Origin: Hamadaea tsunoensis DSM 44101
GTDB lineage: Bacteria; Actinomycetota; Actinomycetes; Mycobacteriales; Micromonosporaceae
Direction: 5' to 3'
Assembly: GCF_000428945.1 (NCBI RefSeq)
Contig: NZ_AUAX01000008.1
Coordinates: forward strand, 62,001 to 126,000
DNA: 64,000 nt
Part shown: piece after piece, positions 1-9,423 of the stretch
Layout: every line of letters starts with the position of its first letter
How positions within the stretch are numbered: position 1 is the first letter of the stretch
The notes under the pieces: model-generated
Seen by the model: only the letters and a program-made list of their open reading frames with translations
Told to the model about the DNA's origin: nothing
The model's database searches: none
Translations under genes and position numbers: made by a program

Positions 1-1042
<1,042 letters not shown>

Positions 1043-1043
<1 letters not shown>

Positions 1044-2158
1044 CAGCGCTTCCCCTCGGCGAACTCGACCAGCTCCACGAACCGGTCGAACAGGTAGTCG
1101 GCGTCGTGCGTACCGGCCGCGGCTTCGGGGTGGTACTGCACGGTGAAGGCGGGCACGTCCAGCGCCCGCAGGCCTTCGACCACGTTGTCGTTGAGGCAGA
1201 CGTGCGAGACCTCGACCCGGCCGAAGTCGGTGTCGACGACCATGTCCAGCGGCGCGTCGACGGCGAAGCCGTGGTTGTGGCTGGTCACCTCGACCTTGCC
1301 GGTGGTGCGGTCCATCACCGGCTGGTTGATCCCGCGGTGGCCGTAGCCGAGCTTGTAGGTGCCGAAGCCGAGCGCGCGGCCGAGGATCTGGCTGCCGAAG
1401 CAGATGCCGAACAGCGGGATGCCCCGGCGCATGACCTCGCGGGCCAGCGCCACCGGGTGGTCGGCCGTGGCCGGGTCGCCGGGTCCGGGCGAGAAGAAGA
1501 CCGCGTCCGGGTTCACCGCGAGCAGGTCGTCCAGAGTGGACGACACCGGCATGATGTGCGTCGTCACGCCGCGCGCCGCGAGCCGCCGCGCCACGTTCCG
1601 CTTGATGCCCAGATCCAGCGCCGCGACCGTGTAACGCTTGTCCCCCACCGCTTCCACCGTGTACGCCGTCGGCGTGCTCACCTCGGCGGACAGGTCGGCG
1701 CCGGCCATCTCGGGCGACTGGCGTACCTTGGCGAGCAGGGCGAGGTGGTCGGTGTCCACACTGGAGATGCCGACCCGCATCGCGCCGCGCTCGCGCAGGT
1801 GCCGGGTCAGCGCCCGGGTGTCGATGCCGGCGATGCCGACGACGCCTTCGCGCTTGAGCCGGTCCTCCAGTTCCCCGGTGGAGCGCCAGTTCGACGCCTC
1901 CCGCGAGGGGTCGCGCACCACGTAGCCGGCGACCCAGATCCGGTCCGACTCGTCGTCCTCGTCGTTGACGCCGGTGTTGCCGATGTGCGGGGCGGTCTGC
2001 ACGACGACCTGGCGGTGGAAGGACGGGTCGGTCAGCGTCTCCTGGTAGCCGGTCATGCCGGTGGTGAACACCGCCTCGCCGAACGTCTCGCCGATGGCAC
2101 CGAAGGCCTCGCCGGTGAAGGTCCGCCCGTCTTCGAGGACCAATATCGCTTTGCTCAC
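1043..2158 (-). CDS. carA: Carbamoyl-phosphate synthase small subunit (glutaminase)
   Basis: A 371-residue glutamine amidotransferase that releases ammonia from glutamine for CarB. The N-terminal CPSase small-chain domain begins [20 protein letters not shown]. The C-terminal class I amidotransferase domain carries the nucleophile loop [10 protein letters not shown], where most CarA proteins have GICLGHQ, and the histidine-glutamate pair in QYHPEAAAG. The GTG start at 2158 overlaps the pyrC stop by four bases (GTGA). A longer frame open upstream of this start is only an alternate-frame reading through pyrC. Many actinobacteria have a small membrane-protein gene between pyrC and carA; here it is absent. 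Confidence 0.97.
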
Positions 2159-3417
2159 TGGCTTGCCTTTCCGTCGAAAGCCGTGCGTACGCCGCGCAGG
2201 AACGTCGCCACCACGCGGCCGGGCAGCTCCATCCCCGCGTACGGGGTGTTGGAGCTGAGGCTCGCGAGGGCGCCCGGATCGACGGTGATCCGGGCCTGCG
2301 GGTCGAAGAGCGTGAAGGTGGCGGGCGCGCCGTCCGCCGGGGTGTGCCCGTGCTCGGCGAGCCCCGCGATCCGGGCCGGCGTACGCGACATCCGGTCGGC
2401 GATCAGCTCCCAGTCCGGGCCGAGCACGGAGAAGACGATCCCGAGCGCGGTTTCCAGGCCGAGCATGCCCGGGCGCGCGTACGCCCACTCGCAGTCCTTG
2501 TCGTGCCCGGCGTGCGGGGCGTGATCGGTGGCCACGATGTCGATGACCCCGTCCGTGAGCCCCTGCCGCAGGGCGTCGACGTCGGACTGCGTACGCAGTG
2601 GCGGGTTGACCTTGTAGACCGGGTCGTAGCCGCCGGCCTTCTCGTCGGTCAGCAGCAGGTGGTGCGGCGTGACCTCGGCCGTGACGCGTACGCCGCGGGC
2701 CTTCGCCTGCCGGATGATGTCGACCGAGCCGGCCGTCGAGACATGGCAGACGTGCAGCCGCGCGCCCGTGTGCTCGGCGAGCAGCACGTCCCGGGCGATG
2801 ATCGCCTCCTCCGCGACGCTGGGCCAGCCGGTCAGCCCGAGCCGGGCCGACACCTCGCCCTCGTGCATCTGCGCGCCCTGGGTGAGCCGGGGCTCCTCGG
2901 CGTGCTGGGCGATGACACCGTCGAACGCCTTGACGTACTCCAGCGCGCGGCGCATGAGGCGCGGGTCGTGCACGCACATGCCGTCGTCGGAGAAGACGCG
3001 TACGCGCGCCGCCGACTCGGCCATCGCGCCGAGCTCGGCCAGCTGCTCGCCGGCCAGGCCCACGGTGACGGCGCCGATCGGCTGCACGTCGACCAGGCCC
3101 GCCTCGCGGCCGAGCCGCCAGACCTGCTCGACGACGCCGGCCGTGTCCGCGACCGGGGTGGTGTTCGCCATCGCGCAGACGGCCGTGAACCCGCCGAGCG
3201 CCGCGGCGCGGGAGCCGGTCAGCACCGTCTCGGCGTCCTCACGGCCGGGTTCGCGCAGATGGGTGTGCAGGTCGACCAGGCCCGGCAGGGCGATCAGGCC
3301 GGTGCCGTCGATGACCTCTTCGTCACCGGTCGGGGTTCCGCCGATCAGCCCGTCGCGGACGACGAGGTCGGTGGGGTCGCCGCCGAGCACGGAGACGTTG
3401 CGGATCAGATAGCTCAC
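2155..3417 (-). CDS. pyrC: Dihydroorotase
   Basis: A 420-residue dihydroorotase of the amidohydrolase superfamily that cyclises carbamoyl-aspartate to dihydroorotate, the third pyrimidine step. The zinc-binding motif [10 protein letters not shown] lies near residue 50, with further ligands in AQHAEEP and HVCHVST and the catalytic aspartate in [10 protein letters not shown] near residue 300. It starts with GTG at 3417 ([13 protein letters not shown]) and overlaps the pyrB stop by four bases. The length and motifs are normal for class I bacterial PyrC. It is the third gene of the operon and is co-translated with its neighbours. Confidence 0.97.
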   Translation of the reverse strand: MSYLIRNVSVLGGDPTDLVVRDGLIGGTPTGDEEVIDGTGLIALPGLVDLHTHLREPGREDAETVLTGSRAAALGGFTAVCAMANTTPVADTAGVVEQVWRLGREAGLVDVQPIGAVTVGLAGEQLAELGAMAESAARVRVFSDDGMCVHDPRLMRRALEYVKAFDGVIAQHAEEPRLTQGAQMHEGEVSARLGLTGWPSVAEEAIIARDVLLAEHTGARLHVCHVSTAGSVDIIRQAKARGVRVTAEVTPHHLLLTDEKAGGYDPVYKVNPPLRTQSDVDALRQGLTDGVIDIVATDHAPHAGHDKDCEWAYARPGMLGLETALGIVFSVLGPDWELIADRMSRTPARIAGLAEHGHTPADGAPATFTLFDPQARITVDPGALASLSSNTPYAGMELPGRVVATFLRGVRTAFDGKASQ

Positions 3418-4334
3418 GAGCGGCCTCCGAGCAAGAGATAGAGACAGGCCATCCGGACCGAGACCCCGTTGGCGACCTGTTCGACGATGGTGGAGCGGGG
3501 CGAGTCGGCCACGTCCGGAGCGATCTCGACGCCCCGGTTCATCGGGCCCGGGTGCATGACGATCGCGTGGTCCGGCAGCCGGCGTACGCGCGCGGCGTCG
3601 AGCCCGTACCGGCGGGAGTACTCGTGCCAGGACGGGAAGAACGCGGCGTTCATCCGCTCCTTCTGCACCCGCAGCATCATCACGACGTCCGCCTCGGGCA
3701 GCACGGCGTCGATGTCGTAGCCGACGCGTACGTCGGGGGTCAGGGTCTCGAACACCGGCGGGACCAGCGTCGGCGGCCCCACCAGGGTGACCTTCGCCCC
3801 CAGCGTGTGCAGCAGCAGCGCGTTCGACCGGGCGACCCGGCTGTGCAGGACGTCGCCCACGATCGCCACGTTCAGCCCGGCGACCGTCCCCAGCCGCGAG
3901 CGCATCGTGTACGTGTCGAGCAGCGCCTGGGTGGGGTGCTCGTGCGTACCGTCGCCGGCGTTCAGGACACTGCCGTGCACCCAGTTGACCAGCCGGTTGG
4001 GCGCGCCGGAGGCGGGATGGCGGATGACGACCGCGTCGGCGCCCATCGCCTGCAACGTCCAGGCGGTGTCCTTGAGCGACTCGCCCTTCTCCACGCTCGA
4101 CCCCTTGGCCGAGAAGTTCACCACGTCCGCGCTCAGCCGCTTCGCCGCCACCTCGAAGGATGTACGCGTCCGCGTACTGTCCTCGTAGAAGAGGTTGACC
4201 ACGGTGCGGCCGCGCAGGGTCGGCAGCTTCTTGACCTCGCGGCCGGCGACGGTGGCCATCTCGGCCGCGATGTCGTGGATGAGGGTGGCGGTCGGCGCGT
4301 CCAGGTCGGCGGCGCTGAGCAGGTGCTTGATCAT
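3414..4334 (-). CDS. pyrB: Aspartate carbamoyltransferase catalytic subunit
   Basis: A 306-residue ATCase catalytic chain that joins carbamoyl phosphate to aspartate. The carbamoyl-phosphate loop STRTRTSFE is near residue 55, followed by the [12 protein letters not shown] loop and the [11 protein letters not shown] and [12 protein letters not shown] signatures. The C-terminal aspartate-binding [12 protein letters not shown] is complete. No pyrI regulatory subunit is present, as expected in actinobacteria. The ATG at 4334 overlaps the pyrR stop by four bases. The SerThrArgThrArgThr stretch uses rare codons AGT and ACA, which create GTAC tetramers. Confidence 0.98.
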   Translation of the reverse strand: MIKHLLSAADLDAPTATLIHDIAAEMATVAGREVKKLPTLRGRTVVNLFYEDSTRTRTSFEVAAKRLSADVVNFSAKGSSVEKGESLKDTAWTLQAMGADAVVIRHPASGAPNRLVNWVHGSVLNAGDGTHEHPTQALLDTYTMRSRLGTVAGLNVAIVGDVLHSRVARSNALLLHTLGAKVTLVGPPTLVPPVFETLTPDVRVGYDIDAVLPEADVVMMLRVQKERMNAAFFPSWHEYSRRYGLDAARVRRLPDHAIVMHPGPMNRGVEIAPDVADSPRSTIVEQVANGVSVRMACLYLLLGGRS

Positions 4335-4873
4335 GCCGGGGTCCCCTCGGTCAGCCGGACCTCATCGGTGCCGTCGGTCTCCTTGAGCAGGACGCGGACC
4401 TGCTCGGCGAGCGCGGTCGGGATGTTCTTGCCGACGTAGTCGGCGCGGATCGGCAGCTGGCGGTGGCCGCGGTCGACGAGGACGGCGAGCTGGACGGCGG
4501 CCGGCCGGCCGAGGTCACTCAGCGCATCCAGTGCGGCCCGGACGGTACGCCCGGAGAACAGCACGTCATCGACCAGAATTACTCTGCGTCCATCGATGCC
4601 GCCGGTCGGCAGCTCGGTGTGGCCCACGGCTCGCGTGGAGTGACGGTTCAGGTCGTCGCGGTAGAGCGTGATGTCGAGCGTGCCGACCGGGGTCGGCTGC
4701 TGCTCAAAGGCGAGGATGCGCTCGGCGAGGCGCTGGGCCAGCGGCACGCCCCGGGTCGCGATGCCGAGGAGGACGACGTCCCCGGCGCCCTGCGTCTTCT
4801 CCAGGATCTGATGAGCGATCCGGTCGAGTACGCGATGAATGTCGGTTTCCGCGAGTATAACTTTGTACGCCAA
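4331..4873 (-). CDS. pyrR: Bifunctional pyr operon regulator / uracil phosphoribosyltransferase
   Basis: A 180-residue PyrR. It binds pyr mRNA when UMP is abundant and has weak uracil phosphoribosyltransferase activity. The PRPP-binding motif [18 protein letters not shown] is near residue 95 and the N-terminal [20 protein letters not shown] is typical. The start is TTG at 4873, chosen because the purine-rich GGAAGGAGAG lies 7 nt upstream; no in-frame ATG or GTG fits better. It is the first gene of the pyr operon. A PyrR-binding loop (4894-4903) sits directly before the ribosome binding site, so it probably represses its own translation and that of the coupled downstream genes. Confidence 0.97.
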   Translation of the reverse strand: MAYKVILAETDIHRVLDRIAHQILEKTQGAGDVVLLGIATRGVPLAQRLAERILAFEQQPTPVGTLDITLYRDDLNRHSTRAVGHTELPTGGIDGRRVILVDDVLFSGRTVRAALDALSDLGRPAAVQLAVLVDRGHRQLPIRADYVGKNIPTALAEQVRVLLKETDGTDEVRLTEGTPA

Positions 4874-4880
4874 AGCGCAC

Positions 4881-4907
4881 CTCTCCTTCCCCGCCTCACG
4901 GGACGGG
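4881..4907 (-). promoter_or_regulatory. PyrR-binding hairpin overlapping the pyrR ribosome binding site
   Basis: On the minus strand the sequence TCCCGTGAGG (4903 to 4894) matches the PyrR-binding loop consensus UCCNGNGAGG at every fixed position. It is flanked by CCCG (4907-4904) and CGGG (4893-4890), which form a closing stem. The purine-rich Shine-Dalgarno GGAAGGAGAG (4890-4881) follows at once and shares its first base with the stem. In Bacillus such loops control attenuation. Here no terminator is visible and the loop adjoins the ribosome binding site, which fits the translational repression known for mycobacterial PyrR. The motif is seen; the mechanism is inferred. Confidence 0.8.
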
Positions 4908-5009
4908 TCTTAAAGGAAACGGCTTTACGGAATGGTCGAGGATCCCGAGTCCGGACGCGAGCCATCCTCAAGATCTTCGCCAGATGACCCTATCAAACGG
5001 CGCTGACCA

Positions 5010-5024
5010 GCCCCGAGTCGGGGC
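5010..5024. repeat. 15-bp inverted repeat between pyrR and bldD
   Basis: The sequence GCCCCGA-G-TCGGGGC is a perfect palindrome with a one-base centre, in the 339-bp gap between the divergent pyrR and bldD genes. It could be an operator or a small hairpin. The rest of this gap holds the PyrR site, the bldD promoter and no gene. Confidence 0.4.
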
Positions 5025-5095
5025 GCTCCGGCGATTCGGGCGGACGTACGCCAGCCGTTCGGCCATGGCGCTTCCAACAACTGGCCTAGCAGCAC

Positions 5096-5125
5096 TTGAC
5101 CACGGGCAGTAATCGCGGATACCGT
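5096..5125 (+). promoter_or_regulatory. bldD promoter
   Basis: A vegetative-type promoter: -35 TTGACC (5096-5101), 18-bp spacer, -10 TACCGT (5120-5125). The transcript would begin near 5132, about 80 nt before the bldD start codon. It is well placed and oriented for bldD and is the best promoter match in this gap. Confidence 0.6.
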
Positions 5126-5141
5126 CACGCTGCGTAGCGAT
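5125..5141 (+). promoter_or_regulatory. Possible BldD operator half-site at the bldD promoter
   Basis: TCACGC (5125-5130) overlaps the last base of the -10 box and matches the left half of the streptomycete BldD consensus TNACNC(N5)GNGTNA. The right half (AGCGAT) matches poorly. BldD is known to repress its own gene in Streptomyces from a site over the start of transcription, so the position is right, but the match is only partial. Confidence 0.3.
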
Positions 5142-5212
5142 CACCGGCCGGCGGCGAGACCACCTCGCCCGGGCCGTCGGACTTTGCAGTCAGCACTGTG
5201 GGAGGGATCTCG

Positions 5213-5719
5213 ATGTCGACGGAATACTCCAGGTCACTGGGTGCCCGGCTGCGATCCATCCGCACCCAGCAGGGCCTTTCCCTGCAGGGCGTGGAGGAGA
5301 AGTCGAACGGGCGCTGGAAGGCCGTGGTCGTCGGCTCCTACGAACGCGGCGACCGCGCCGTCACCGTGTCGCGCCTCGCGGAACTCGCCGACTTCTACCG
5401 CGTACCGGTCTCGGAGCTGCTGCCCGACGGTGCCGAGGTCAAGCAGTCCGAGGAGCGCGCCCAGAAGATCGTGCTGGACCTGGAGAAGCTCTACGAGTCC
5501 TCGAACGAGGAGCTCGGCTTCGTGGCCCGGTACGCCCGTGCCATCCAGCAGCAGCGCGGCGACTACAACGGCCGCATCCTGACGATCCGCGCCGACGACA
5601 TGCGCGCCCTCGCGATCGTCTACGACAAGAGCCCCTCGGAGCTGACCGACCGCCTGGCCGAACTCGGCGTGCTCGTCCCGGACCCGCGCGCCTTCTTCGC
5701 CAACCAGCAGCAGCAGTAA
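5213..5719 (+). CDS. bldD: Developmental master regulator BldD (c-di-GMP sensor)
   Basis: A 168-residue protein closely resembling streptomycete BldD, which represses sporulation genes during vegetative growth when dimerised by tetrameric cyclic-di-GMP. The N-terminal XRE-type HTH covers about residues 8-72, including RTQQGLSLQGVEEKS and the strongly conserved RWKAVVVGSYERGDRAVTV. The C-terminal domain carries the c-di-GMP signature RxD-X8-RxxD as R115-G-D117 and R126-A-D-D129. The ATG at 5213 is chosen over an in-frame GTG 15 bases upstream because GGGAGGG lies at the right distance and the product then starts MSTEYSRSLGARLR as in the family. Next to pyrR and nusB, this matches the Streptomyces order. 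Confidence 0.97.
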   Translation: MSTEYSRSLGARLRSIRTQQGLSLQGVEEKSNGRWKAVVVGSYERGDRAVTVSRLAELADFYRVPVSELLPDGAEVKQSEERAQKIVLDLEKLYESSNEELGFVARYARAIQQQRGDYNGRILTIRADDMRALAIVYDKSPSELTDRLAELGVLVPDPRAFFANQQQQ

Positions 5720-5866
5720 TATGGCCCGCCCTTCGGGCGGAGCAGGGCACTCGGCCCTTATGCGACGTCCGTCGGCACAGAGATCCTCAACCGCTTCGCG
5801 CTTGCGGATCTTGCACCGCCGGACGTCGCGGCCGAGCGCCGACGTGGTCCAGCGACGTGAACGTCG

Positions 5867-5898
5867 AAAGCCCGCCACCTTTCGGTGGCGGGCTTTTT
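5867..5898 (+). terminator. Intrinsic terminator after bldD
   Basis: AAAGCCCGCCACC, a TTTC loop, then GGTGGCGGGCTTTTT: a 12-13 bp stem followed by a T run on the plus strand. It is 147 nt after the bldD stop. A shorter CCGCCC/GGGCGG hairpin lies just after the stop (5727-5741). The A run on the other side means it may also stop transcripts coming from nusB. Confidence 0.85.
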
Positions 5899-5919
5899 CG
5901 TGTCGCGCCGATCCGCGGC

Positions 5920-6030
5920 GAAGGATGCGTCGCCCCACTCACCTGGCAGTGCAGGCCCCGCCCGGGTTTGGCGGGGCCGGAGCGGTCTCCCGCGCGAGGA
6001 GCGGAGGTGAGATCGACGAACCCGGGACAA
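5920..6030 (-). repeat. Dispersed 3'-end element, copy 1 (candidate structured RNA)
   Basis: A 111-bp copy of an element also found at 28467-28577 and 63220-63319. Read on the minus strand it begins TTGTCCCGGGTTCGTCGATC, 29 nt after the nusB stop. The outer blocks CTCACCT (5938-5944) and AGGTGAG (6005-6011) are complementary. Between them lies a copy-specific hairpin, GGCCCCGCC/GGCGGGGCC (5954-5978). The flanks are nearly identical to the other copies. The extension seen beyond the core in the other two copies is lost here, where the bldD terminator begins. Confidence 0.85.
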
Positions 6031-6059
6031 AATGCCTATAAAAGGATCTTGATCTTGAT

Positions 6060-6491
6060 CTAGTGGGAGTAGTCCGCGATACGTCCCAGGAGGCCGTTGA
6101 GGAAGCGCGGGCTGTCATCCGTGGACAGCTCCTTCGCCAGCTCCACCGCCTCCGTGATCGCCACCGGGTCGTCCACCTCTTCGACGTAGAGGATCTCGTA
6201 GACGGCGATGCGCGCCAGGTTGCGGTCGACGACCGGCATGCGGTCGATCGTCCAGCCCTCGGCGTAGCTCGCGATCAGCTCGTCGATCCGGTCCAGGTGC
6301 TCGGCGACGCCCTCGACGACACTCACCGCGTACGGCAGATGCTCCGGACGCGGGTGTTCCAGTCGCTCGACGTACTCGCTCAGCGTGCGGGCGATGTTGC
6401 GGTCGCGCAGGTCGGCCTCGTAGAGGACGTCCAGTGCCCGCTTGCGTGCCTTGCGGCGGGCGGGCATCTGCGACTTCGGAGCCTCAGCCAT
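6060..6491 (-). CDS. nusB: Transcription antitermination protein NusB
   Basis: A 143-residue all-helical NusB that, with NusE (S10), NusA and NusG, prevents premature termination on rRNA operons. It has a basic N-terminus MPARRKARKRALDVLYEADL and the conserved C-terminal region VDDPVAITEAVELAKELSTDDSPRFLNGLLG. The ATG at 6491 follows the efp stop by 27 nt, so it is likely co-transcribed with efp. Immediately after its stop is a GATC-rich stretch and then the dispersed 3'-end element. Confidence 0.97.
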   Translation of the reverse strand: MAEAPKSQMPARRKARKRALDVLYEADLRDRNIARTLSEYVERLEHPRPEHLPYAVSVVEGVAEHLDRIDELIASYAEGWTIDRMPVVDRNLARIAVYEILYVEEVDDPVAITEAVELAKELSTDDSPRFLNGLLGRIADYSH

Positions 6492-6518
6492 CAGCCACCC
6501 CTGCGGTGTGCGAGGCCA

Positions 6519-7076
6519 TTACGAGCGACCCAGGTAACGCCCGTCGCGGGTGTCGACCTTGATCTTCTCGCCGGTGGTGATGAACAGCGGAACCTGGATG
6601 GTCGCGCCGGTCTCGAGCGTGGCGGGCTTGGTGCCGCCGGTCGAGCGGTCGCCCTGCAGGCCCGGCTCGGTGTAGGTGACCACGAGGAAGACCGAGGTCG
6701 CCATCTCGACGTAGAGCGGGACGCCCTCGTGGGTCGCGACCACGACCTCGGCCTCGGGCAGCATGTAGTTGGCGTTGTCGCCGACCGTCGCCGAGGGCAC
6801 GTGGATCTGGTCGTAGGTGTCGAGGTCCATGAAGACGAAGTCGTCGCCGTCCGGGTAGAGGTACTGCATCGCCCGCTTGTCGACGTTGGCGGTCTCGACC
6901 TTGGTGCCGGCGTTGAAGGTCTTGTCCACGACCTTGCCCGACAGCACGTGCTTGAGCGTCGTACGCACGAACGCCGGGCCCTTGCCTGGCTTCACGTGCT
7001 GGAACTCGACTACGGTCCACAGCTCGTTGTCGAGGTTGAGCACCAAGCCGTTCTTGAGATCGTTCGTGCTGGCCAC
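6519..7076 (-). CDS. efp: Elongation factor P
   Basis: A 185-residue EF-P, which binds between the P and E sites of the ribosome and rescues stalling at consecutive prolines. It has the three expected beta-barrel domains. The tip loop reads [12 protein letters not shown] with Lys32 at the site that is modified in other bacteria; the PGKGP context is the actinobacterial type. The C-terminal signature covers [23 protein letters not shown]. The GTG start at 7076 has CGGGAG seven bases upstream. A promoter lies about 75-100 bp upstream. Confidence 0.97.
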   Translation of the reverse strand: MASTNDLKNGLVLNLDNELWTVVEFQHVKPGKGPAFVRTTLKHVLSGKVVDKTFNAGTKVETANVDKRAMQYLYPDGDDFVFMDLDTYDQIHVPSATVGDNANYMLPEAEVVVATHEGVPLYVEMATSVFLVVTYTEPGLQGDRSTGGTKPATLETGATIQVPLFITTGEKIKVDTRDGRYLGRS

Positions 7077-7148
7077 TGCGAAGCTCCCGAATGTGATCCC
7101 GCCGGGCTGAGCCCGCGCGCTGGAGATTGAAAACGAACAAGTCGAACC

Positions 7149-7178
7149 AGTTTACCGGGGTCTGATCAGGTGCCCCAA
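7149..7178 (-). promoter_or_regulatory. Probable efp-nusB promoter
   Basis: On the minus strand: -35 TTGGGG (7178-7173), 18-bp spacer, -10 TAAACT (7154-7149). It lies in the 140-bp gap between aroQ and efp and would give a leader of about 65 nt. It suggests that efp-nusB is transcribed separately from the aro genes. Confidence 0.5.
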
Positions 7179-7216
7179 GCCGAGGGTGCGCATGATCACC
7201 GGCCGTGACCGGCGCC

Positions 7217-7657
7217 TCACGCCGCGCTGGTGAGGCGGATCGCCAGGTGTTCGAGCGCCAGCCGGTACCCGTCGACGCCGAGTCCGCAGATCACACCGGC
7301 GGCCACAGCGGAGATCACCGAGTGGTGCCGGAACTCCTCGCGCGCGTGGATGTTCGACAGGTGCACCTCGACGAGCGGCCCGGTGAGCTGGGCGCACGCG
7401 TCGCGCAACGCGTACGAGTAGTGGCTCCAGGCGCCCGGGTTCAGCACGACCGCCGCGCCCTCGTCGGCCGCGCCGTGGATCCACCGGATCAGCTCGGCCT
7501 CGTCGTCGGTCTGGCGGCACTCGACCGCCAGCCCGAGCCGCTCGCCGTCCGCCACGCAGTTCTTCACCAGGTCGGCGTACGAGGTCAGGCCGTAGATGTT
7601 CGTCTGGCGCGTACCGAGGCGGCCCAGGTTGACCCCATTGAAGACGTAGACCTTCAT
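7217..7657 (-). CDS. aroQ: Type II 3-dehydroquinate dehydratase
   Basis: A 146-residue type II dehydroquinase that converts 3-dehydroquinate to 3-dehydroshikimate, the third shikimate step. The N-terminus MKVYVFNGVNLGRLGTRQ carries the loop (usually NGPNLNxLGxR; here V replaces P and G the second N) with the catalytic arginine and the following tyrosine (NIYG). The active-site histidine and binding motifs are in LNPGAWSHYSYALRDA and EVHLSNIHAREEFRHHSV. The ATG overlaps the aroB stop by four bases. Confidence 0.96.
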   Translation of the reverse strand: MKVYVFNGVNLGRLGTRQTNIYGLTSYADLVKNCVADGERLGLAVECRQTDDEAELIRWIHGAADEGAAVVLNPGAWSHYSYALRDACAQLTGPLVEVHLSNIHAREEFRHHSVISAVAAGVICGLGVDGYRLALEHLAIRLTSAA

Positions 7658-8733
7658 GCCGCCGGCTCCCGCGTCAGTTCCTCGTAGGCCGCGCGCAGCA
7701 GCTCCTCGTCGTCCACCGCCACGGTCTCCGGCTTGCCGACGTCCGCGAGCAGCACGAACCGCAGAGCGGCTCCGCGCGCCTTCTTGTCCACCCGCATCGC
7801 CGCGAGCAGGTCGTCCCAGGCGTCCGCCCGGTAGGTGGTCGGCAGGTCGAGGCTCGTCAGGATCCGCCGGGTCCGCTCCACCACGTCCACCCTGCCCGTA
7901 CGCCGGGAGACGATCGCCGCGTACACCATGCCGACGGCGACCGCGTGCCCGTGCGGCCACCGGTACGCCTCGACCCGCTCGATCGCGTGGCCGAGGGTGT
8001 GCCCGTAGTTGAGGATCTCGCGCAGCCCCTGCTCGGTGAGGTCCTCGGCGACCACGTGGGCCTTGACGCGGACCTTGCGCTCGACGAGTTCGCGCAACAC
8101 CGGCCCGGCCGGGTCGACGGCGGCCGCCGGATCGGCCTCGACGAGGTCCAGGATCACCGGGTCGGCGATGAAGCCGCCCTTGACCACCTCGGCGAGCCCG
8201 GCGCGCAGCTGGGCGGGCGGCAGGGTGTCCAGTGCGGACAGTTCACACAGGACACCGACCGGTGGGTGGAAGGCGCCGACGAGGTTCTTGCCGGCGCCGA
8301 GGTTGACGCCCGTCTTGCCGCCGAGCGCCGCGTCCACCATGCCGTTGATGCTGGTCGACAGCGACACCCAGGGCACGCCGCGCAGCCAGCAGGCGGCGAC
8401 GAAGCCGGCCAGGTCGGTCGCGGCTCCCCCGCCGACCCCCACGATCGCGTCCGTACGCGTGAACCCGGCCGCGCCGAGCGCGTCCCAGCACTGCTGGGCG
8501 GTGGCGATCGTCTTGCCGGCCTCGGCGTCGGCGACCTCGATCGGCAGAACGGTGTAGCCCGCCTCGATCAGGGCGTGCGTCGCGTGCTGGGCGTAGTGCT
8601 CGACCGTACGCGTGAAGACCACCGCGACGCGGGTCGCCTTGCCGACCAGCGCGGGCAGCTCGGTATGCAGCCCGCGGCCGACGAGAACGTCGTAGGGCTG
8701 CTCGCCGCCAACGGGAATGACCGTGTTTTCCAT
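7654..8733 (-). CDS. aroB: 3-dehydroquinate synthase
   Basis: A 359-residue NAD-dependent enzyme that cyclises DAHP to 3-dehydroquinate. It has the NAD-binding GVGGGAATDLAGFVAACWLRG and the metal-site segments LREILNYGHTLGHAIE and WPHGHAVAVGM. Lysine-rich catalytic segments (ALGGKTGVNLGAGKNLVG) are intact. A TAGGCT box at 8747-8742 ends 8 nt before the ATG, so the message may be leaderless. aroQ is translationally coupled downstream. The shikimate kinase gene, usually just upstream, is displaced here by a plus-strand lipoprotein gene. Confidence 0.97.
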   Translation of the reverse strand: MENTVIPVGGEQPYDVLVGRGLHTELPALVGKATRVAVVFTRTVEHYAQHATHALIEAGYTVLPIEVADAEAGKTIATAQQCWDALGAAGFTRTDAIVGVGGGAATDLAGFVAACWLRGVPWVSLSTSINGMVDAALGGKTGVNLGAGKNLVGAFHPPVGVLCELSALDTLPPAQLRAGLAEVVKGGFIADPVILDLVEADPAAAVDPAGPVLRELVERKVRVKAHVVAEDLTEQGLREILNYGHTLGHAIERVEAYRWPHGHAVAVGMVYAAIVSRRTGRVDVVERTRRILTSLDLPTTYRADAWDDLLAAMRVDKKARGAALRFVLLADVGKPETVAVDDEELLRAAYEELTREPAA

Positions 8734-8783
8734 CGCTGTACAGCCTATCCGATCACATGATCATCAAGATCGGCGCGCGCGGG

Positions 8784-8812
8784 TTGTCCCGCGTATCGGT
8801 CGGTCCTAGCGT
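8784..8812 (+). promoter_or_regulatory. Promoter for the lipoprotein gene
   Basis: -35 TTGTCC (8784-8789), 17-bp spacer, -10 TAGCGT (8807-8812), then 8 nt to the GTG start at 8821. The spacing suggests a leaderless transcript, and no ribosome binding site is visible before the gene. Confidence 0.55.
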
Positions 8813-8820
8813 GTCCGACC

Positions 8821-9402
8821 GTGCGTAGGACATTCTTCACGGGGGCTGCCACGATCGCCGTCGCGGCGCTGGCAGCCCTGGCCCTCACCGGTTGCGGGCC
8901 CGACGAACCGGCGGTTTCCGCCCCCACGATCGCCGCCACCGTGGCCTCGGCCGATCCCAGCCCGCCCGCGTCGCTCGCAGCGAGCGCGTCCCCGAGTGCG
9001 AGCGCATGGGCGGCGAGCCCCAGCGGCGTACCCTCGAAGTCGCCAGCGGCGTCGCCCCGGCCCGCCTCCCCCAAGCCGAAGCCGTCCCCGAAGGGGAAGC
9101 TCGTCGTCAAGTCTGTGCAGGTCACCGCAGCCTTCTCGGGATCGACCTTCCAGGTGACCGTGACCGTCAAGACGACCGGCTACGGAACGGCGAGCGCCGA
9201 GTACTTCATCGGCGGCGTCGGCAGCGCGGGCGGCGGCAAGCGCGGATCGCTGACCGTCACCGGGACGGGCACCAATACGATCGTGAAGCGCGTGTCGTTC
9301 GCGCCGCCGTGGTGCCACGGCGGCGCGACGACGGCCTTCTTCGACCTGATGGACCCCGGGATCTGGCCGAAGCCCGGGCTCGTCGAGAAATCCTGTCCGT
9401 GA
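8821..9402 (+). CDS. Putative lipoprotein of unknown function
   Basis: A 193-residue secreted lipoprotein. The N-terminal signal (MRRTFFTGAATIAVAALA) ends in the lipobox LTGC with the lipidated cysteine near residue 25. A Ser/Ala/Pro-rich spacer (about 28-95) typical of cell-surface tethers follows, then a compact beta-rich domain (KLVVKSVQVTAAFSGSTFQ onward) with two cysteines that could form a disulfide. No catalytic motif is recognised. It sits on the opposite strand between aroB and aroK and is probably a late insertion into that cluster. Confidence 0.8.
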   Translation: MRRTFFTGAATIAVAALAALALTGCGPDEPAVSAPTIAATVASADPSPPASLAASASPSASAWAASPSGVPSKSPAASPRPASPKPKPSPKGKLVVKSVQVTAAFSGSTFQVTVTVKTTGYGTASAEYFIGGVGSAGGGKRGSLTVTGTGTNTIVKRVSFAPPWCHGGATTAFFDLMDPGIWPKPGLVEKSCP

Positions 9403-9423
9403 GCCCCGCTCCGGGATGCCCCG

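Noticed and set aside
4874-4990. Attenuator-type terminator before pyrR
   Set aside because: No terminator hairpin with T run was found in the leader; only the PyrR loop next to the RBS is supported.
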